Source: Alphaproteobacteria bacterium
GTDB taxonomy: Bacteria > Myxococcota_A > UBA796 > GCA-2862545
DNA: 64,000 nt
Assembly: GCA_020632955.1 (NCBI GenBank)
Contig: JACKEO010000017.1
Span: forward strand, 24,108-88,107
Direction of reading: 5' to 3'
The position numbers and the translations under genes were made by a program. Of this stretch, positions 8,376 to 16,694 are shown piece by piece; within the stretch, counting starts at the first letter, position 1, and the number at the start of each line of letters is the position of its first letter. The notes below the pieces were generated by a model that saw nothing but the letters and a program-made list of their open reading frames with translations, was not told the DNA's origin and did not search any database.

Positions 8376-9596
8376 TCAGCGCACCACGACGCGCGCGGCC
8401 CGCTTCTTGCCCACCCGCACGACGAGCCCGTCGCCCACCTGGTCCGCGGTGAGGACCGCCTCGACGTCGTCCACCCTGTCGCCGCCGAGCTTCACGCCGC
8501 CGCCCTGGAGCATGCGACGCGCCTCGCTGCGTGAGGCGACGAGGCCCGCGTCGGCGAGCAGGGCGTAGAGCGGCAGACCCGCCTCGAGCGCGGCCCGGTC
8601 CACCTCGTGGGTGGGCAGGTCGTCGCTGGCCGCGCCGGCCACCATCGCGCCGGCCGCGGCGCGTGCCTCGTCGGCCGCCGTTGCCCCGTGCACCAGCGCC
8701 GTGACCTCCCAGGCGAGCACCGCCTTGGCCTCGCGCACGGCGGGCCCGTGCAGGGCCTCCAGGGCGGCGACGCGGTCGAGCGGCAGGAAGGTGAACAGCC
8801 GCAGGAAGCGGCCCACGTCGCGATCGTCGACGTTCACCCAGTACTGGTAGAAGTCGAAGACCGGCAGCTTGTCGGCATCCAGCCACACGGCACCCGCCAC
8901 CGTCTTGCCCATCTTCGCGCCCGAGGCGGTGGTGAGCAGCGGCAGGGTGAGCGCGAAGACCTGGTGGGCGTGCTTGCGGCGCACGAGGTCGACGCCGGCG
9001 AGGATGTTGCCCCACTGGTCGTCGCCGCCCACCTGCACGTCCACGCCCATGCGCTCGTGCAGCACGAGGAAGTCGTAGGCCTGGAGCAGCTGGTAGTTGA
9101 ACTCGATGAAGGACAGGCCGCGCTCGAGGCGCTGGCGGTAGCCCTCGGCGGCCAGCATGCGGTTCACGCTGAAGAGCGCGCCGATCTCGCGCAGGAAGGG
9201 CAGGTACTGCAGGCCCGACAGCCAGGAGGCGTTGTCGGCCAGCACGCCGCGGGCGGGATCGTCCACGTCGAGGAAGCGCCGCACCTGCGCCGCCTGCTTC
9301 GCCACGTTCGCCGCGACCGCCGCCTCGTCGAGCAGCATCCGCGTCTCGGTCTTGAAGGAGGGGTCGCCGATGAGCCCCGTGCCGCCCCCCATCAGCGCCA
9401 CCACCCGGTTCCCGGCGCGCTGGAAGTGGGCCAGCATCAGGAGCGGCAGGAGGTGACCCACGTGGAGGGAGTCGGCCGTGGGATCGAAGCCCGCGTAGAC
9501 CGTGACGGGGCCCTCGGCGAGGCGCGCCGCGAGGGCGTCCTCGTCGCTGCACTGCTGGACGAAGCCGCGCGCGTGGAGCTCGTCGAGCAAGGCCAT
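8376..9596 (-). CDS. tyrS: Tyrosyl-tRNA synthetase
   Basis: 406 residues; charges tRNA-Tyr with tyrosine in the cytosol. The class I HIGH motif is HVGH at 45-48 in the classic TyrRS setting YAGFDPTADSLHVGHL. The KMSKS-type loop is KMGKT at 228-232. A C-terminal S4 RNA-binding domain follows (LPLYALLADAGLVASRSEARRML, then the Gly-rich GGVKLGGDRV). The start is the ATG at 9596, with GGAGGA eight bases upstream; an in-frame ORF extends further but into low-complexity sequence. It lies far from the tyrosine catabolic operon, so there is no sign of linked control. No T-box or other leader element is evident upstream. Confidence 0.96.
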   Translation of the reverse strand: MALLDELHARGFVQQCSDEDALAARLAEGPVTVYAGFDPTADSLHVGHLLPLLMLAHFQRAGNRVVALMGGGTGLIGDPSFKTETRMLLDEAAVAANVAKQAAQVRRFLDVDDPARGVLADNASWLSGLQYLPFLREIGALFSVNRMLAAEGYRQRLERGLSFIEFNYQLLQAYDFLVLHERMGVDVQVGGDDQWGNILAGVDLVRRKHAHQVFALTLPLLTTASGAKMGKTVAGAVWLDADKLPVFDFYQYWVNVDDRDVGRFLRLFTFLPLDRVAALEALHGPAVREAKAVLAWEVTALVHGATAADEARAAAGAMVAGAASDDLPTHEVDRAALEAGLPLYALLADAGLVASRSEARRMLQGGGVKLGGDRVDDVEAVLTADQVGDGLVVRVGKKRAARVVVR

Positions 9597-10235
9597 GGGA
9601 CTTCCTCCGGGTCGGGGGCCCCGGCTCGTACACTCCGGGGTCGTCGGCAGCAAGCGGAGGTGGGCGTGCGGCGCTGGGACCGGAGCGTGGTGGGCGAGGA
9701 CCTGCTGGCACGCTGCGAGGCCCGTCGCGGCCTCCCGGCGCTCACGCGGCTGCCCGACAGCCCTGCGGTTGCCGCGCCGCCCGAGCGCCCCCACAACCGC
9801 GGGGAGGCCCTCCTGCCGCCGGGCTTCGCGGACCTCCCTGTGGCCAGACCCGCGTCTCCCCCACAGCCGAAGCCACCCCCACCGCCCTCGGGCGAGCAAG
9901 GCGTTGTCGAGCCCGCGACGCGGCCTGGGGGGAGGTTGTCGCTACGGGCGCGCCAGGGACCCGGGGGCGAACGATGAAGGCGGGCCTGGGGGTGCCTGCG
10001 TCGTGCCGACGTGGGGCGGGGTGGAGGGGGTGGGCCTGGGGAAACCACGGAGGGCCACGGAGAGACGGAGGGCGCACGGAGAAATCAGATTGAATCTATT
10101 CTTTCTCCGTGCGCCCTCCGTGCATCCTCCGCGAACTCCGTGGTTTCCCACGGCTCGCACGCGCCACGCCCACCCCGTCTCGCCCCGACGCCAGGAGAGG
10201 CGACCCGAGCGGAGGCCTCGCGATCGACGCCGAGG
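9597..10235. other. 639-bp gene-free stretch between tyrS and the MopE-repeat lipoprotein gene
   Basis: Open frames here look like antisense shadows: no start with a Shine-Dalgarno, no recognisable protein and no consistent third-position G/C pattern. The only structured feature is the long hairpin at 10039-10149. The part nearest tyrS presumably carries its promoter; a GTGTACGAG segment (about 9630) is a weak candidate. Confidence 0.5.
10039..10149. repeat. 111-nt near-perfect inverted repeat built of CACGGAG modules
   Basis: Left arm 10039-10084 and right arm 10102-10149 are inverted copies. Their outer ends (GGGAAACCACGGAG) and inner ends (CGGAGGGCGCACGGAGAAA) match exactly, with a few mismatches and a 2-nt length difference in the middle. 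Each arm is itself a string of four roughly 10-bp CACGGAG-type units. The 17-nt loop contains AGATTGAATCT, which can pair with itself and is strikingly AT-rich for this DNA. It lies 3' of the MopE-repeat lipoprotein gene. It could serve as a terminator, but it is far longer than needed and resembles a dispersed, possibly mobile, palindromic repeat. Confidence 0.85.
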
Positions 10236-11879
10236 CTACGGGACGCCCACCACCGGGGTGGTGTTGTCGCAGTCCTCGTTGATGCCGTTGCCGGGGATGT
10301 CGTAGGCGCCGGGCGAGATGTCGGGGTTGCCGTCGTCGCAGTCGCCGGCCTCGGCGGTGTAGCCGTCGCCGTCGTTGTCGTACCAGGACGTGCCCTCGTC
10401 GACGCGCCCGTCGCAGTTGTTGTCGATGTAGCGGTCCATGTCCTCGTCGGCGTCCTCGGAGGCACCCGGGTAGATGCGCGCGCCCGGGTGGGGCCCGCTG
10501 GGGCGGTCCTCGTCCACGCTGTCGTCGCAGTCGCCGGGGATCGCGCCGGGCTGGGCGATGGTGCACTTGCCCGGGAAGAGCTGCGGCAGGCCCTCGCAGT
10601 AGCCGTCGCCGTCGTCGTCGCGCAGGGCGGTGCCCTCGTCGATGATGAAGTCGCAGTCGTTGTCGAGGTTGTCGGCCAGCTCGCGGGCGCCCGGGTACAC
10701 CGAGGCGTTGCTGTCGTCGCAGTCGCCGCCGTCCACGTCGTCGTAGCCGTCGCCGTCGCCGTCGCCCGTGCCGCCGTCGATGAGGCGGTCGCAGTCGTTG
10801 TCGATGCCGTCCGAGCAGAGCGGGTCGGTGTCGTCGGGGCAGTCCTCGATGAGGCCCGGGTTGCGCAGCGGGTCGTTGTCGTTGCAGTCGCCGGGCAGCG
10901 AGCCGTCGATGCAGGCGGTGACGCTGTCGCAGTAGCCGTCGCCGTCGTCGTCCACCGCACCCGTGCCGTCGTCGGCGATGCCGTCGCAGTCGTCGTCGAT
11001 GTTGTTCACCACCTCGGTGGCGCCGGGGTGCACGTTCGGGTCGTCGTCGTCGCAGTCGCCGCCGCACACCGAGAAGCCGTCGCCATCCCGGTTGTAGGCG
11101 TCGGGGTCGCCGCGCTCGCAGTCGTTGGCGCGCAGCACCACACGGCGGACGGGCTCGTCGCCGATGGAGAAGATGATGTCGCCCTCGTAGGGATCCTCGC
11201 GGAGCGGGCTGTACTTCAGCTGGAAGACCTTCGCGCTGAGCGGATCGACCACGAAGGGAGCCGCCTCGAGCGAGAAGACCACCGAGGGATCGCTGATGCG
11301 GTAGTTCAGCACCAGCGGCAGGCCGCTGCGGTTGTCGACGTCGATCTCGGCGAGGCCCTCCTGGCCCACGAAGACCTGCCCGAAGTCCACCAGGTACGGC
11401 GTGATCACGGCGTCGGGCTGGTCGGCCTGGGCGCGCACCTGGCCCTTCACGTCCTTGACCACCGGGTGGTCGGTGTTGAGCGTGAGCGCCGCCGTGTGGA
11501 AGCCCTCCTTGCGCGGGTAGTAGATCACCGGGATCTCGCCCGTGGTGTCGCTCTCGATGGTGTAGGGGACCTTGAAGGCCGCCACGTCGTCGGGGAGCTC
11601 GAGCAGGTCGGCGTCGGGGCGCTCCAGCCAGTCCTTGATGCGGATGAAGTACTCGCGCGCCTCGCCGGTGGCCGACAGCGAGAAGTTGCTGATGGTGGAG
11701 TCACCGCGCGTGGCCGTGACCTCGATGTAGGCCAGCGAGGGCGTGCCCACCGGGAACACCCCGAGATCGGTGACGGGCAGGACGCTCGCCGTGCCGATGC
11801 GATCTCCGATGGTGAGGTTGTTCGTGCAGCCCGCGGCAGCGACCGCGACGGCGACGAGGAGGGGGCGTGGCATCGACAT
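10236..11879 (-). CDS. Lipoprotein with an ASH/Hydin-like domain and five MopE-type Asp/Cys repeats
   Basis: 547 residues. The signal ends in AAAGC. Residues ~35-155 and ~165-255 look like beta-sandwich domains; the second (VDFGQVFVGQEGLAEIDVDNRSG) has the ASH/SPD-2/Hydin or choice-of-anchor D pattern. From ~260 on there are five copies of a metal-binding-type repeat, roughly DxDGDGY-x-GDCDDxxPxxxPGA-x-DNDCDxxxDEGT, as in the MopE/PF11617 family. Each copy has 2-4 Cys and many Asp, so calcium or copper binding and disulfides are likely. Two ATGs (11879, 11873) are possible, with GGAAGGG upstream. It is a surface-exposed structural or adhesive lipoprotein; its exact role is unknown. Confidence 0.85.
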   Translation of the reverse strand: MSMPRPLLVAVAVAAAGCTNNLTIGDRIGTASVLPVTDLGVFPVGTPSLAYIEVTATRGDSTISNFSLSATGEAREYFIRIKDWLERPDADLLELPDDVAAFKVPYTIESDTTGEIPVIYYPRKEGFHTAALTLNTDHPVVKDVKGQVRAQADQPDAVITPYLVDFGQVFVGQEGLAEIDVDNRSGLPLVLNYRISDPSVVFSLEAAPFVVDPLSAKVFQLKYSPLREDPYEGDIIFSIGDEPVRRVVLRANDCERGDPDAYNRDGDGFSVCGGDCDDDDPNVHPGATEVVNNIDDDCDGIADDGTGAVDDDGDGYCDSVTACIDGSLPGDCNDNDPLRNPGLIEDCPDDTDPLCSDGIDNDCDRLIDGGTGDGDGDGYDDVDGGDCDDSNASVYPGARELADNLDNDCDFIIDEGTALRDDDGDGYCEGLPQLFPGKCTIAQPGAIPGDCDDSVDEDRPSGPHPGARIYPGASEDADEDMDRYIDNNCDGRVDEGTSWYDNDGDGYTAEAGDCDDGNPDISPGAYDIPGNGINEDCDNTTPVVGVP

Positions 11880-11911
11880 GGAGGATCCCTTCCCAGGGGT
11901 GCGACCGCCCG

Positions 11912-11917
11912 AGCATA
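11912..11917 (-). promoter_or_regulatory. Candidate -10 element of the MopE-repeat lipoprotein gene
   Basis: TATGCT on the minus strand, 32 nt before the start at 11879. Confidence 0.4.
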
Positions 11918-11995
11918 GCGTGCCGGATGCAGGGGTCGCAGCCGCATTCGCGCGGAGGGGGCCACGGGGGCGCGGCAGAGGCGATCCCAGGGCGA

Positions 11996-12001
11996 TAGGG
12001 C
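11996..12001 (+). promoter_or_regulatory. Candidate -10 element of the DUF2505 gene
   Basis: TAGGGC, 18 nt before the GTG at 12020. With the TATGCT of the opposite strand it makes a divergent promoter pair in the 140-bp gap. Confidence 0.35.
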
Positions 12002-12019
12002 GGCCCGACGGAGGTCCCC

Positions 12020-12520
12020 GTGAAGATCCACACGCGCCACGCCTTCCCCGGCACCCTCGAGCAGTTCTGGGCCTCGTGGTGGGACGAGGAGCTCGACGCC
12101 CGCCTCACCGCGCGGTCCGACGTGCGCCGCGAGCGCCTGGAGCAGGTGAAGGACGGCGCGATCACCCGCAGCCGCATGCGCTTCCACACGCCCTACGCCC
12201 TGCCCTCGCTGGTGCAGCGCGCCATGGGCGCCAGCACGCTGTCGTACGAGCAGGTCACCATGGTGGACGAGGCGGCGGGCCTCGTGCGCTGGGAGGTCAT
12301 CCCCCCGGTCTACCCCGACAAGGTGAAGGCCACGGGCACCGTGCGCATCCAGGCCCTGCCCGGCGGCGGCGTGGAGCGCCTGCTCGAGGGCGAGGTGGTG
12401 GTGGGCGTGCCCCTGGTGGGCGGCACCATGGAGAAGGCCATCCTCGACGGCATCGTGAAGGGCCACGACGAGGACGCCGTGATCCGCACCGCCTGGCTGC
12501 GCGAGACCTTCGGGAGCTGA
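12020..12520 (+). CDS. DUF2505 (START/SRPBCC-like) protein
   Basis: 166 residues from a GTG with GGAGG five bases upstream. The layout MKIHTRHAFPGTLEQFWASWWDEEL, then a long central beta region and a C-terminal helix ending EDAVIRTAWLRET, matches DUF2505, a group with a START-like lipid-binding fold. There is no signal peptide or membrane segment, so it is cytosolic. It may bind a small hydrophobic ligand; the ligand is unknown. It stands alone between a divergent and a convergent gene. Confidence 0.75.
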   Translation: MKIHTRHAFPGTLEQFWASWWDEELDARLTARSDVRRERLEQVKDGAITRSRMRFHTPYALPSLVQRAMGASTLSYEQVTMVDEAAGLVRWEVIPPVYPDKVKATGTVRIQALPGGGVERLLEGEVVVGVPLVGGTMEKAILDGIVKGHDEDAVIRTAWLRETFGS

Positions 12521-12542
12521 CCCCGCGCGCCTGCTGCGCGCC

Positions 12543-13565
12543 TCAGGCCTGCCGACGCCGACGACCCGCGGCACCCAGCAGGAACATGCCGGCCACGGAG
12601 CCCAGGGGCACGCCGTCGCCCTCGGGCGCATCGCAGCAGCCGCCCGCCGCCTCGCCCAGCGACACGCCGGGATCGGGATCGGCGGGATCGCCGTCGTCGA
12701 CCGCACCGGGTGCACCGCGCCCGCCTGGCAGCGAGGAGGCCGCCAGCCACTCGGCCTCGGCGTCGTCGAAGCTGCAGCCGCCGAAGCCGTAGCCGCCCTC
12801 CTCGGGCCAGGTGACGGCGGCGCCGTCGATCACGGCCTCGAACCAGTAGGTGTGGCAGCCGTCGGCCAGGCCGTCGAGCTGCACCGACCAGATGCCCTGG
12901 TCGGGCTCGCCGTACTCCACCGCCAGGGCGTGGCGCTGCCCGTCCACCACCACGTCCACCGCACCCGGGCTGCCCACCACGTCCACCGCGAAGGTGGCGC
13001 TGCCCCGGGGCTTGCGCGGCAGGTGGATGCCCATGTTCATCGGGCGCACGCCGCGGCCCCGGCTGCCGAAGTCCTGGGTCCACCACACGCCGTCGGCACC
13101 CACCCCGAAGTCCTCGAAGTCGGCGAGGAGGATGTTGCTGCGGTGCCCCGAGGAGCACATCCACCCGTCCTCGAACAGCACGGCGTAGGCGTCGGGATGG
13201 CCCGCGGCCACGTTCTCGCCGATGTAGGCGCCCTTGTAGTAGGGCGCCAGGCGCCGCTCCATCGGCGTGCCGTCGGTGCTGTCGTGCGACAGCGTGTTGT
13301 GCGACCGCATGTCGGCGCTGTGCAGGCGCGCGATCTCGGCGAGGCCGGGGTGCAGCGCGAGGGGCGCCATGGCCTGCTTCTCGGCGGGCTTGAACTCGTC
13401 CCAGCAGCTCTTGCCGGAGCGGTCGACCACCTCGTCCTTGAAGGCGGCGGGATCGACGCGCACGGCGTTGGTCCAGAAGTGGACCTCGCGCTCGGCGTGG
13501 GAGGGACGCCCCTCCTCGGCATCGCCGTAGCCGGCCCAGGCCGTCGCCAGCAGCACCACGAGCAT
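12543..13565 (-). CDS. Secreted CAP/SCP-domain protein with MYXO-CTERM-like tail
   Basis: 340 residues with GGAGG five bases before the ATG. A short signal peptide (MLVVLLATAWAG) precedes a CAP domain: NAVRVDPAAF, then LHSADMRSHNTLSHDS, IGENVAAGH and SSGHRSNILLADFEDFGVG hold the expected His/Glu positions of the cavity. Residues ~185-265 form a second beta-rich domain. The end GCC, a short acidic spacer, a hydrophobic stretch (SVAGMFLLGAAG) and RRRRQA is a MYXO-CTERM sorting tail, processed in myxobacteria by a rhomboid/CAAX-type myxosortase and leading to surface display. The CAP domain's activity is unknown. Confidence 0.87.
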   Translation of the reverse strand: MLVVLLATAWAGYGDAEEGRPSHAEREVHFWTNAVRVDPAAFKDEVVDRSGKSCWDEFKPAEKQAMAPLALHPGLAEIARLHSADMRSHNTLSHDSTDGTPMERRLAPYYKGAYIGENVAAGHPDAYAVLFEDGWMCSSGHRSNILLADFEDFGVGADGVWWTQDFGSRGRGVRPMNMGIHLPRKPRGSATFAVDVVGSPGAVDVVVDGQRHALAVEYGEPDQGIWSVQLDGLADGCHTYWFEAVIDGAAVTWPEEGGYGFGGCSFDDAEAEWLAASSLPGGRGAPGAVDDGDPADPDPGVSLGEAAGGCCDAPEGDGVPLGSVAGMFLLGAAGRRRRQA

Positions 13566-13719
13566 CCGGACCTCCGCGCAGCCTCCCCCATCATCGGCAC
13601 GGCGGGCGTGCGCACGAGCGGATGACCGGTTCTTGCAGCGGCTTCACCGCGCGCGGGGTTAGCCCCGGGCGGTCCGGGACCCCGGAGGAGCCCTGCCTGC
13701 CCACGTCCACAGGCGCCGC

Positions 13720-14142
13720 GTGGTGTTCAGCGAGACCGACGCGGCCGGCATCGTCCACTTCTCCCGCTTCTTCGTCTGGATGGAGGACGCCGAGCACGCG
13801 CTGCTGCGCTCCTTCGGGCAGCCGGTGCACCTCTTCGACGACGAGGGGGAGCGCCTCTTCCCCCGCGTGCACGCCGAGGCCGACTACCTGCGCCCGCTGC
13901 GCTTCGACGAGGAGGCGGCGGTGGAGGTGTGGATCGACCGCCGCAGCACCCGCTCGGTGACCTACCGCTTCGCCATCCGACGGCCCGAGGGCGCGCTCGC
14001 CGCGGTGGGCCGCACGGTGGTCGTCTTCGCCCGCCCCACGCCCGAGGGCATGGCGGCCACCCCCTTCCCCGCCGAGCTGGCGCGCGCCCTCGACGACGCG
14101 CAGGCCGCCACCCCCGACTCCCCGCCCGAGGTCGACCGATGA
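13720..14142 (+). CDS. Hotdog-fold acyl-CoA thioesterase (YbgC/4-hydroxybenzoyl-CoA type)
   Basis: 140 residues from the GTG at 13720. The sequence has the family hallmark SETDAAGIVHFSRFFVWMEDAE with the catalytic Asp, then a second half typical of the fold (VTYRFAIRRPEG, GRTVVVFARPTPEG). Hydrolysis of an acyl-CoA thioester is expected; the substrate is unknown. The start is doubtful. Homologues usually have several residues before the motif, and the only possible upstream start after the in-frame TAG at 13660 is CTG 13693, which sits just behind a strong GGAGGAG (13684-13690) and would give 149 residues. The TGA overlaps the ATG of the downstream aminopeptidase gene. Confidence 0.85.
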   Translation: MVFSETDAAGIVHFSRFFVWMEDAEHALLRSFGQPVHLFDDEGERLFPRVHAEADYLRPLRFDEEAAVEVWIDRRSTRSVTYRFAIRRPEGALAAVGRTVVVFARPTPEGMAATPFPAELARALDDAQAATPDSPPEVDR

Positions 14143-16670
14143 TGGTGCTCCTCCTCGCGACCGCGCTCGCGGGCTCGCCTCCCTCCGACGATCCCGGCAC
14201 CGCGCGCCCCGTGCGCCACTGGGACGTCACCGACGTGCGCCTCGACGTGGTGATCGACCCCACGGCCCGCACGGTGGAGGGCACGGTGGAGCACGACGTG
14301 CAGCCCGTGGGCCTGCCCGAGCCCTTCGTGCGCCTGCACCAGGTGGCCCTCGACATCGACGAGGTGCAGGTGGACGGCGCCGTCGTCGCGCCCCGCCTGG
14401 GCACCTCCACGCTGGACGTGCCCGTGGTCGCCGGCCAGCCCCACACGGTGCGGGTGCGCTGGTCGGCCACCCCGCAGTCGGGCGTGCACTTCCGCGGCCG
14501 TGACGACCGCTGGGGCGCGCTGGAGGCCTGGACCCAGGGCGAGGACGAGGACAACCGCCACTGGTTCCCCGCCTGGGACCACCCCAGCGACACGTCGCCG
14601 GTGGCCATCTCGCTCACGGTGCCCGACGGCCTGCACGCCGTGGCGAACGGCTTCCTCGTGGGCAAGGCGCCCACCGAGGGCCGCCCCGGCTGGACCACCT
14701 GGCGCTACCGCCTCGAGCAGCCCATCGTCACCTACCTGGTGGCCTTCACGGTGGGGGAGCACGCGGTGCACGTCGTGGACGGCCCGGTGCACCACGAGAT
14801 CATCGCCGCCAAGGGCATCCCCGCCCCGCTGGCCCGCCGCGGCTTCGACCGCTCGCCAGCGATGATGACCTGGTTCGCCACCCTGCTCGACGAGCCCTTC
14901 CCCTACCCGATCTACCGCCAGGTGATCGTGCAGCGCTTCCTGTACGGGGGGATGGAGAACGCCACCACCACGCTGATGGCCGACGGCCTGCTCGCGGAGG
15001 CCGACGGCCTCGGCCGGTGGCGCACCGAGTCGGTCACCGCCCACGAGCTGGCCCACCAGTGGTTCGGCGACCTGCTCACCTGCCACGGCTGGCGGGAGCT
15101 GTGGCTCAACGAGGGCTTCGCCACCTTCTACGCCGCCCGGTGGGTCGAGCACGCCTACGGGGAGGAGGCCTACGCCGCCAGCGTCCTCGGCTGGTCGGAG
15201 CCCGCCGCCGGCACCCGCACCCCCATGGCGAACCGCGGCTGGGCCGCCCCCGGAGGCCCCTCCCACACCGCCCAGTACGTGCGCGGTGCCAGCGTGCTCC
15301 ACATGCTGCGCAGCTGGCTGGGCGACGCCCTCTTCGACCGGGCCATCGCGGCCTACGTCGACGACCACCGCTTCGGCCTCGTCGAGACGGCCGACCTGCG
15401 CCAGGCCTTCGAGGCGGTGAGCGGCCAGGACCTGCGCTGGTTCTTCGACCGCTGGGTGCACGGCTGGGGCGCCCCCACCCTCGAGACCCGCTGGGCGGTG
15501 GTGGACGGCCGCGTGCGCGTCACCATCACCCAGGCCCCGCCCGAGGCGCCCGCCACGCCCTACACCGGTCCCGTGCGGGTGGACTGGGCCGATGCCGACG
15601 GCGCCGTCCACACCGAGCGCCTGCGCATCGCCCCGGGCACCACCACCCTGTTCCTCGACGCGCCCGACGCCGCCTGGGTGGCCGTGGACCCCGTGGGCGG
15701 CGTGCTCGCCCACTGGACCCGCCACCAGCCCCCCGCCGCCTGGGCCGCCCAGCTCGCGGGCGCCCCCACCGCGCACGCCCGCCTCGTGGCCATCGACGCC
15801 CTGGGCGAGGCCGAGGGCGACGCCACCGCCGCGGTGACCGCGCTCGCCGGGGCCCTGCGGGGCGAGCACCGCCTGCCCGGCGGGGCCGATCCGGACTTCA
15901 CCCTGCAGCACCAGCCACGCCGCGCCGCGGAGGCCCTCGGGAAGCTGGGCACGCCCGCTGCCCGCGACGCCCTGCTCGCCGGCCTGCCCGGTGCCCCGCC
16001 CGAGGTCCGCGACGCCATCGCCGAGGCCCTGGGCGAGCTGGCCCTCGACGACGTGGCCGTGGGCGCCCTCACCCGCCTCACGGTGGACCCCCACCCCGAG
16101 GTGGCCGGCACGGCGCTCACCGCGCTGGCGAAGGCCCGCCCCTCCCGCGCCCTGCCCCTGGCGCGCCAGCAGCTCGCCCGTCGCGACGGCAGCCTCATGC
16201 ACCGCCCGCTCCGCGCCGCCCTCGAGGTGGTGGGCGAGCACGGCGAGCCCGTCGACCTGAACCGCGTGCTCTCCTTCACCGACGACCCCCACGCCGAGGT
16301 GCAGCGCGCCGCCGGTGACGCCGCCGTGGCGCTGGCCACCGACGACGACGCCCCCGAGGCCGCGCGGGAGCGCGTGGCCCGCGCCGTGGAACCCTGGCTG
16401 CTCGCGCAGGACCAGCGCGCCCGGCACCTGGGCGTGCTGCTGCTGTCGCGCCTCGGCGCCCGCAGCTCCCTGGGTCCACTGTCGTCCTACGCCAGCCTCA
16501 CCACGATCCCCGAGCACGCCGAGGCGGCCCGCGCGGCCATGACGCGCATCCGCGCCCGCACCTCCGAGGAGGATCCCGACGCGCTGGCCGAGGCGCTGGC
16601 CCGCCTGGAGGCCCTGCAGGAGCGCCTGGACGGCCTCACGAAGCGCCTGGAGACCCTCGAGGCCTGGTGA
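14139..16670 (+). CDS. Secreted M1 aminopeptidase fused to HEAT-like repeats
   Basis: 843 residues. A short signal peptide (MMVLLLATALAG) is followed by the M1 N-terminal beta domain. The catalytic zinc domain has YGGMENATTT (GAMEN-type exopeptidase motif, about 268-277), HELAH at 302-306 and the third zinc ligand Glu325 in LNEGFATFYAARW, the exact 18-residue spacing of the family. From ~560 on, Ala/Leu-rich helical pairs resemble HEAT repeats (EALGKLGTPAARDALLAGL and similar). The last ~35 residues form a coiled coil (LEALQERLDGLTKRLETLE). It likely removes N-terminal residues from peptides outside the cytoplasm. The two adjacent ATGs (14139, 14142) overlap the thioesterase stop, so the two genes are probably cotranscribed. 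Confidence 0.92.
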   Translation: MMVLLLATALAGSPPSDDPGTARPVRHWDVTDVRLDVVIDPTARTVEGTVEHDVQPVGLPEPFVRLHQVALDIDEVQVDGAVVAPRLGTSTLDVPVVAGQPHTVRVRWSATPQSGVHFRGRDDRWGALEAWTQGEDEDNRHWFPAWDHPSDTSPVAISLTVPDGLHAVANGFLVGKAPTEGRPGWTTWRYRLEQPIVTYLVAFTVGEHAVHVVDGPVHHEIIAAKGIPAPLARRGFDRSPAMMTWFATLLDEPFPYPIYRQVIVQRFLYGGMENATTTLMADGLLAEADGLGRWRTESVTAHELAHQWFGDLLTCHGWRELWLNEGFATFYAARWVEHAYGEEAYAASVLGWSEPAAGTRTPMANRGWAAPGGPSHTAQYVRGASVLHMLRSWLGDALFDRAIAAYVDDHRFGLVETADLRQAFEAVSGQDLRWFFDRWVHGWGAPTLETRWAVVDGRVRVTITQAPPEAPATPYTGPVRVDWADADGAVHTERLRIAPGTTTLFLDAPDAAWVAVDPVGGVLAHWTRHQPPAAWAAQLAGAPTAHARLVAIDALGEAEGDATAAVTALAGALRGEHRLPGGADPDFTLQHQPRRAAEALGKLGTPAARDALLAGLPGAPPEVRDAIAEALGELALDDVAVGALTRLTVDPHPEVAGTALTALAKARPSRALPLARQQLARRDGSLMHRPLRAALEVVGEHGEPVDLNRVLSFTDDPHAEVQRAAGDAAVALATDDDAPEAARERVARAVEPWLLAQDQRARHLGVLLLSRLGARSSLGPLSSYASLTTIPEHAEAARAAMTRIRARTSEEDPDALAEALARLEALQERLDGLTKRLETLEAW

Positions 16671-16694
16671 CCCGGCTGCGCGGCAGGGCGGCCC

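Noticed and set aside
7269..9711. rRNA, tRNA or tmRNA genes anywhere in the window
   Set aside because: I looked for cloverleaf-like and conserved rRNA segments in gaps such as this and saw none; small RNAs without known sequence cannot be excluded by eye.
8376..9899. Longer tyrS starting at 9899
   Set aside because: The added residues are low-complexity and the ATG at 9596 has a strong ribosome site and the usual TyrRS N-terminus.
10039..10149. CACGGAG repeat as a CRISPR array
   Set aside because: There are no unique spacers; units are contiguous ~10-mers arranged as one inverted repeat.
9502..10305. Plus-strand frames through the tyrS upstream gap
   Set aside because: They begin antisense to tyrS and cross the CACGGAG hairpin, with no protein-like text.
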